A DNA stretch of 54,642 bases from JBBDJB01 sp040880125 (GTDB taxonomy: Bacteria; Planctomycetota; Planctomycetia; Pirellulales; JBBDJB01), in the NCBI GenBank assembly GCA_040880125.1, contig JBBDJB010000004.1:1-54642 (forward strand). Reading direction: 5' to 3'. A program made the translations under genes and the position numbers. The notes beneath the pieces are model-generated. The model was not told the DNA's origin, ran no database searches, and worked only from the letters and a program-made list of their open reading frames with translations. Positions 52,588-54,642 of the stretch are shown here, piece after piece. Numbering within the stretch: position 1 is the stretch's first letter; each line of letters opens with the position of its first letter.

Positions 52588-54642
52588 ATGTTGCTCAGTC
52601 CTAGGTTCCTCGGACGCACGGGAATTCAACGTTGGGTCGTTGCACTGCTGACCACCCTGGTGTGGTTGGCGGCCTCCGGCACGCTTTTGGCTCAGGATGG
52701 CGAAGCCACTGCGGCGACCGGCCCGGTCGGTGATGACGCTTGGGTGCTCGCCTGGTGGTCAATCGCGCTAGTCGCCTCGATCGTGGCCCTCGTGCAGGCC
52801 CGGCTGTTCTATTCTGGCATGTTGAAGGCCGATGAAGGCAATGAGCAGATGATCGAGATCGCCGGCTTCGTGCGAGAAGGGGCCAACGCGTATCTGCGGC
52901 AGCAATATATCGTGGTGGCCGGCTTCTTCGCGGTGATCGTGATCTTGTTGGCGTATGCCGCCTTTGGCCTACACGTGCAGAGCACATTTGTACCGTTTGC
53001 ATTTTTGACCGGTGGATTCTTCTCGGGCTTGGCCGGTTGGTTCGGCATGAAGACCGCCACCGCCGCCAGCAGCCGTACGGCCGCCGGCGCGCAACGTTCG
53101 CTCAACCAGGGCCTTCAGGTCGCCTTCCGCAGCGGTGCGGTGATGGGCCTCACCGTCGTTGGACTGGGGCTGTTGGATATCACGCTGTGGTTCGGATTCC
53201 TGCGCTGGGTATGGCCGCGCTTCGAGTTCGACCCGCTCTCCCTTGAAGAGATCACGGTGACGATGCTCTGCTTCGGCATGGGCGCGAGCAGCCAAGCGCT
53301 GTTCGCCCGCGTCGGTGGCGGCATCTTTACCAAGGCCGCTGACGTCGGCGCCGACCTGGTCGGCAAGGTCGAGCACGGCATCCCCGAGGACGATCCGCGC
53401 AACCCCGCCACCATCGCCGACAACGTCGGCGACAATGTCGGCGACGTAGCCGGCATGGGTGCCGACCTATACGAATCGTACTGCGGGTCGATCCTGGCCA
53501 CCGCTGCCTTGGGTGTGGCCGCCTTTGCGGGAAGCGCGCTTCTGCCCGAGGGCATGACCTCCGAGGCCGCACAGATCCGCTCGCTGCTGTTGCCGATGAC
53601 AATCGCCGGCCTGGGTATCTTCCTCTCGATCGGCGGCATTTACATGGTCCGCACCGGCGAAGAGGCCACGCAGAAGAACCTGCTGCGGGCGCTGGCCCGC
53701 GGCATCAATACGTCCACGCTGCTGGTCGTCGTCGCCGCTGTCCTGCTGTCCATGTGGATTATGCCTCGGGCACCAGGTACGACGATGGACATCGGCGGAT
53801 TCGTCATACCCGGGGTTGCCTTCAGCGTCATCGTGGGGCTGTTGGCCGGCTGGTTGATCGGCAAGTGGACGGAATACGCCACCAGCGACGAATACGCGCC
53901 CACCAAGCGACTGGCCGACCAGGCCCTCACCGGTCCCGCCACGATCATCATCGGCGGCGTCGCCGACGGGATGATGAGCGTCTGGTTTCCAGTCGTAGTC
54001 ATTAGTGCCGGGACCCTGGCCGCCTTTGGCTTTGCCACTGGTTGGAACTTTGCGGACATGAATTACTTCGCCCTGGGGCTGTACGGAGTGGGCATTGCCG
54101 CGGTCGGCATGCTCAGCACGCTGGGCATCACGCTGGCCACCGACGCTTATGGTCCCATTGCGGACAATGCCGGCGGCAACGCCCAAATGGCCGGCCTGGA
54201 TCCGGTCGTCCGCGAGCGGACCGATGCTTTGGACAGTCTCGGCAACACCACCGCCGCCACAGGCAAGGGCTTTGCCATCGGCTCGGCCGCGCTGACCGCC
54301 CTGGCCCTGATGGCCGCATATGTGGAAGAGGTCCGCATCGGCTTTGAGCGCTGGGGAGAGTCGGTCGTCCAGAGCATGCCCGCCGACACCGAGCCAGGCT
54401 TTTACAAGCTGAGCAATCAGTTTGTCGTCCTAATCGGGCGCGATGAGACTGCCGAGAACGGGCGGTTGGAACCGGTGAAGATGTACCTTGCCATGCCGGA
54501 CTACATCCGAGATCCATCGGTCCGCCCCGAATGGGATGCCGCGGACTTTCGCGAGGGGCCGGCCCGCGTCACGTCGACGCAGGCGCCGGCCGGCACGCCC
54601 GGCGAGGAGGTGCTGCGCGTGGCTACCGAAGACGGCAACGAG
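52588..54642 (+). CDS. hppA: Membrane-bound pyrophosphatase, K+-dependent type (3' end beyond window)
   Basis: The window shows 685 codons with no stop, so the gene runs off the right edge. The N-terminus has a signal-like helix, then FYSGMLKADEGNEQMIEIAGFVREGANAYLRQQY, typical of M-PPases. The signature DVGADLVGKVEHGIPEDDPRNPATIADNVGDNVGDVAGMGADLYESY holds the pyrophosphate-binding Asp residues. GNTTAATGKG has Ala in the position that is Lys in K+-independent enzymes, so it is predicted K+-dependent, and may pump H+ or Na+. After that helix there is an extra soluble insertion of ~100 residues (from ~54325 to the window end) absent from short forms. GAAGG ~11 bp upstream supports the ATG. Confidence 0.92.
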   Translation, partial: MLLSPRFLGRTGIQRWVVALLTTLVWLAASGTLLAQDGEATAATGPVGDDAWVLAWWSIALVASIVALVQARLFYSGMLKADEGNEQMIEIAGFVREGANAYLRQQYIVVAGFFAVIVILLAYAAFGLHVQSTFVPFAFLTGGFFSGLAGWFGMKTATAASSRTAAGAQRSLNQGLQVAFRSGAVMGLTVVGLGLLDITLWFGFLRWVWPRFEFDPLSLEEITVTMLCFGMGASSQALFARVGGGIFTKAADVGADLVGKVEHGIPEDDPRNPATIADNVGDNVGDVAGMGADLYESYCGSILATAALGVAAFAGSALLPEGMTSEAAQIRSLLLPMTIAGLGIFLSIGGIYMVRTGEEATQKNLLRALARGINTSTLLVVVAAVLLSMWIMPRAPGTTMDIGGFVIPGVAFSVIVGLLAGWLIGKWTEYATSDEYAPTKRLADQALTGPATIIIGGVADGMMSVWFPVVVISAGTLAAFGFATGWNFADMNYFALGLYGVGIAAVGMLSTLGITLATDAYGPIADNAGGNAQMAGLDPVVRERTDALDSLGNTTAATGKGFAIGSAALTALALMAAYVEEVRIGFERWGESVVQSMPADTEPGFYKLSNQFVVLIGRDETAENGRLEPVKMYLAMPDYIRDPSVRPEWDAADFREGPARVTSTQAPAGTPGEEVLRVATEDGNE

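Overview
The window looks like a chromosomal segment of a high-GC bacterium of the phylum Planctomycetota, probably of the Pirellulales type. The main clues are families typical of that group: a HAAS-domain membrane protein, PQQ-propeller and PmoA-like secreted proteins, a SpoVG carrying a zinc ribbon beside ispE, a carbamoyltransferase-SxtJ-DUF5989 cluster, a GYF/DUF4282 protein, and many lineage-restricted secreted or membrane proteins of unknown role. The taxonomic call is inference from gene content. There is no rRNA or tRNA gene in the window to anchor it.

Layout. 0-11 kb: a HAAS membrane protein whose 5' end appears frameshifted, a TolC-type outer-membrane lipoprotein overlapping a WYL regulator, thymidylate kinase, a PQQ propeller, a DUF368 (PopT-type) lipid-carrier transporter, ispE-spoVG, and a PmoA-like protein. 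11-18 kb: a small conserved protein, csrA, a 74-aa conserved protein, yjbQ, a 157-bp multi-hairpin palindromic element, a tiny membrane ORF leading into the carbamoyltransferase-SxtJ-DUF5989 cluster, and holB. 18-25 kb: an atypical LuxR response regulator, a secreted cyclophilin, rsmD, a polytopic membrane protein, and prpB-citrate/methylcitrate synthase. 25-33 kb: a minus-strand threonine-pathway operon (hom, apgM-like proposed homoserine kinase, lysC with duplicated ACT region), a secreted beta-helix protein, and hisE-hisG. 33-46 kb: miaA, an 846-bp non-coding interval with a promoter and several hairpins, aspS, a DapA-like enzyme overlapping a MazG-like pyrophosphohydrolase, a large secreted unknown, a cupin, membrane proteins including a rhomboid, a Nudix CoA-pyrophosphatase and a second beta-helix protein. 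46-51 kb: a co-directional run of two related small membrane proteins behind a foldable leader, a P-loop NTPase with membrane segments inside its ATPase region, and a long coiled-coil protein. The window ends inside a K+-dependent-type membrane pyrophosphatase (hppA).

Most genes are housekeeping or lineage-specific singletons. Real functional groupings are hom/apgM/lysC (aspartate to threonine), hisE/hisG (first two histidine steps), prpB/prpC (2-methylcitrate cycle, no prpD visible), ispE/spoVG, and the carbamoyltransferase trio. The best candidates for something undescribed are the 46.7-50.9 kb membrane/NTPase/coiled-coil region with its structured leader, the zinc-ribbon SpoVG, the multi-hairpin element at 13.5 kb and the non-coding unit at 34.4-35.2 kb. 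No CRISPR array, transposase, prophage, tRNA or rRNA was seen. Two families of short palindromic repeats are scattered between genes. All assignments come from reading the sequence; no database search was run.
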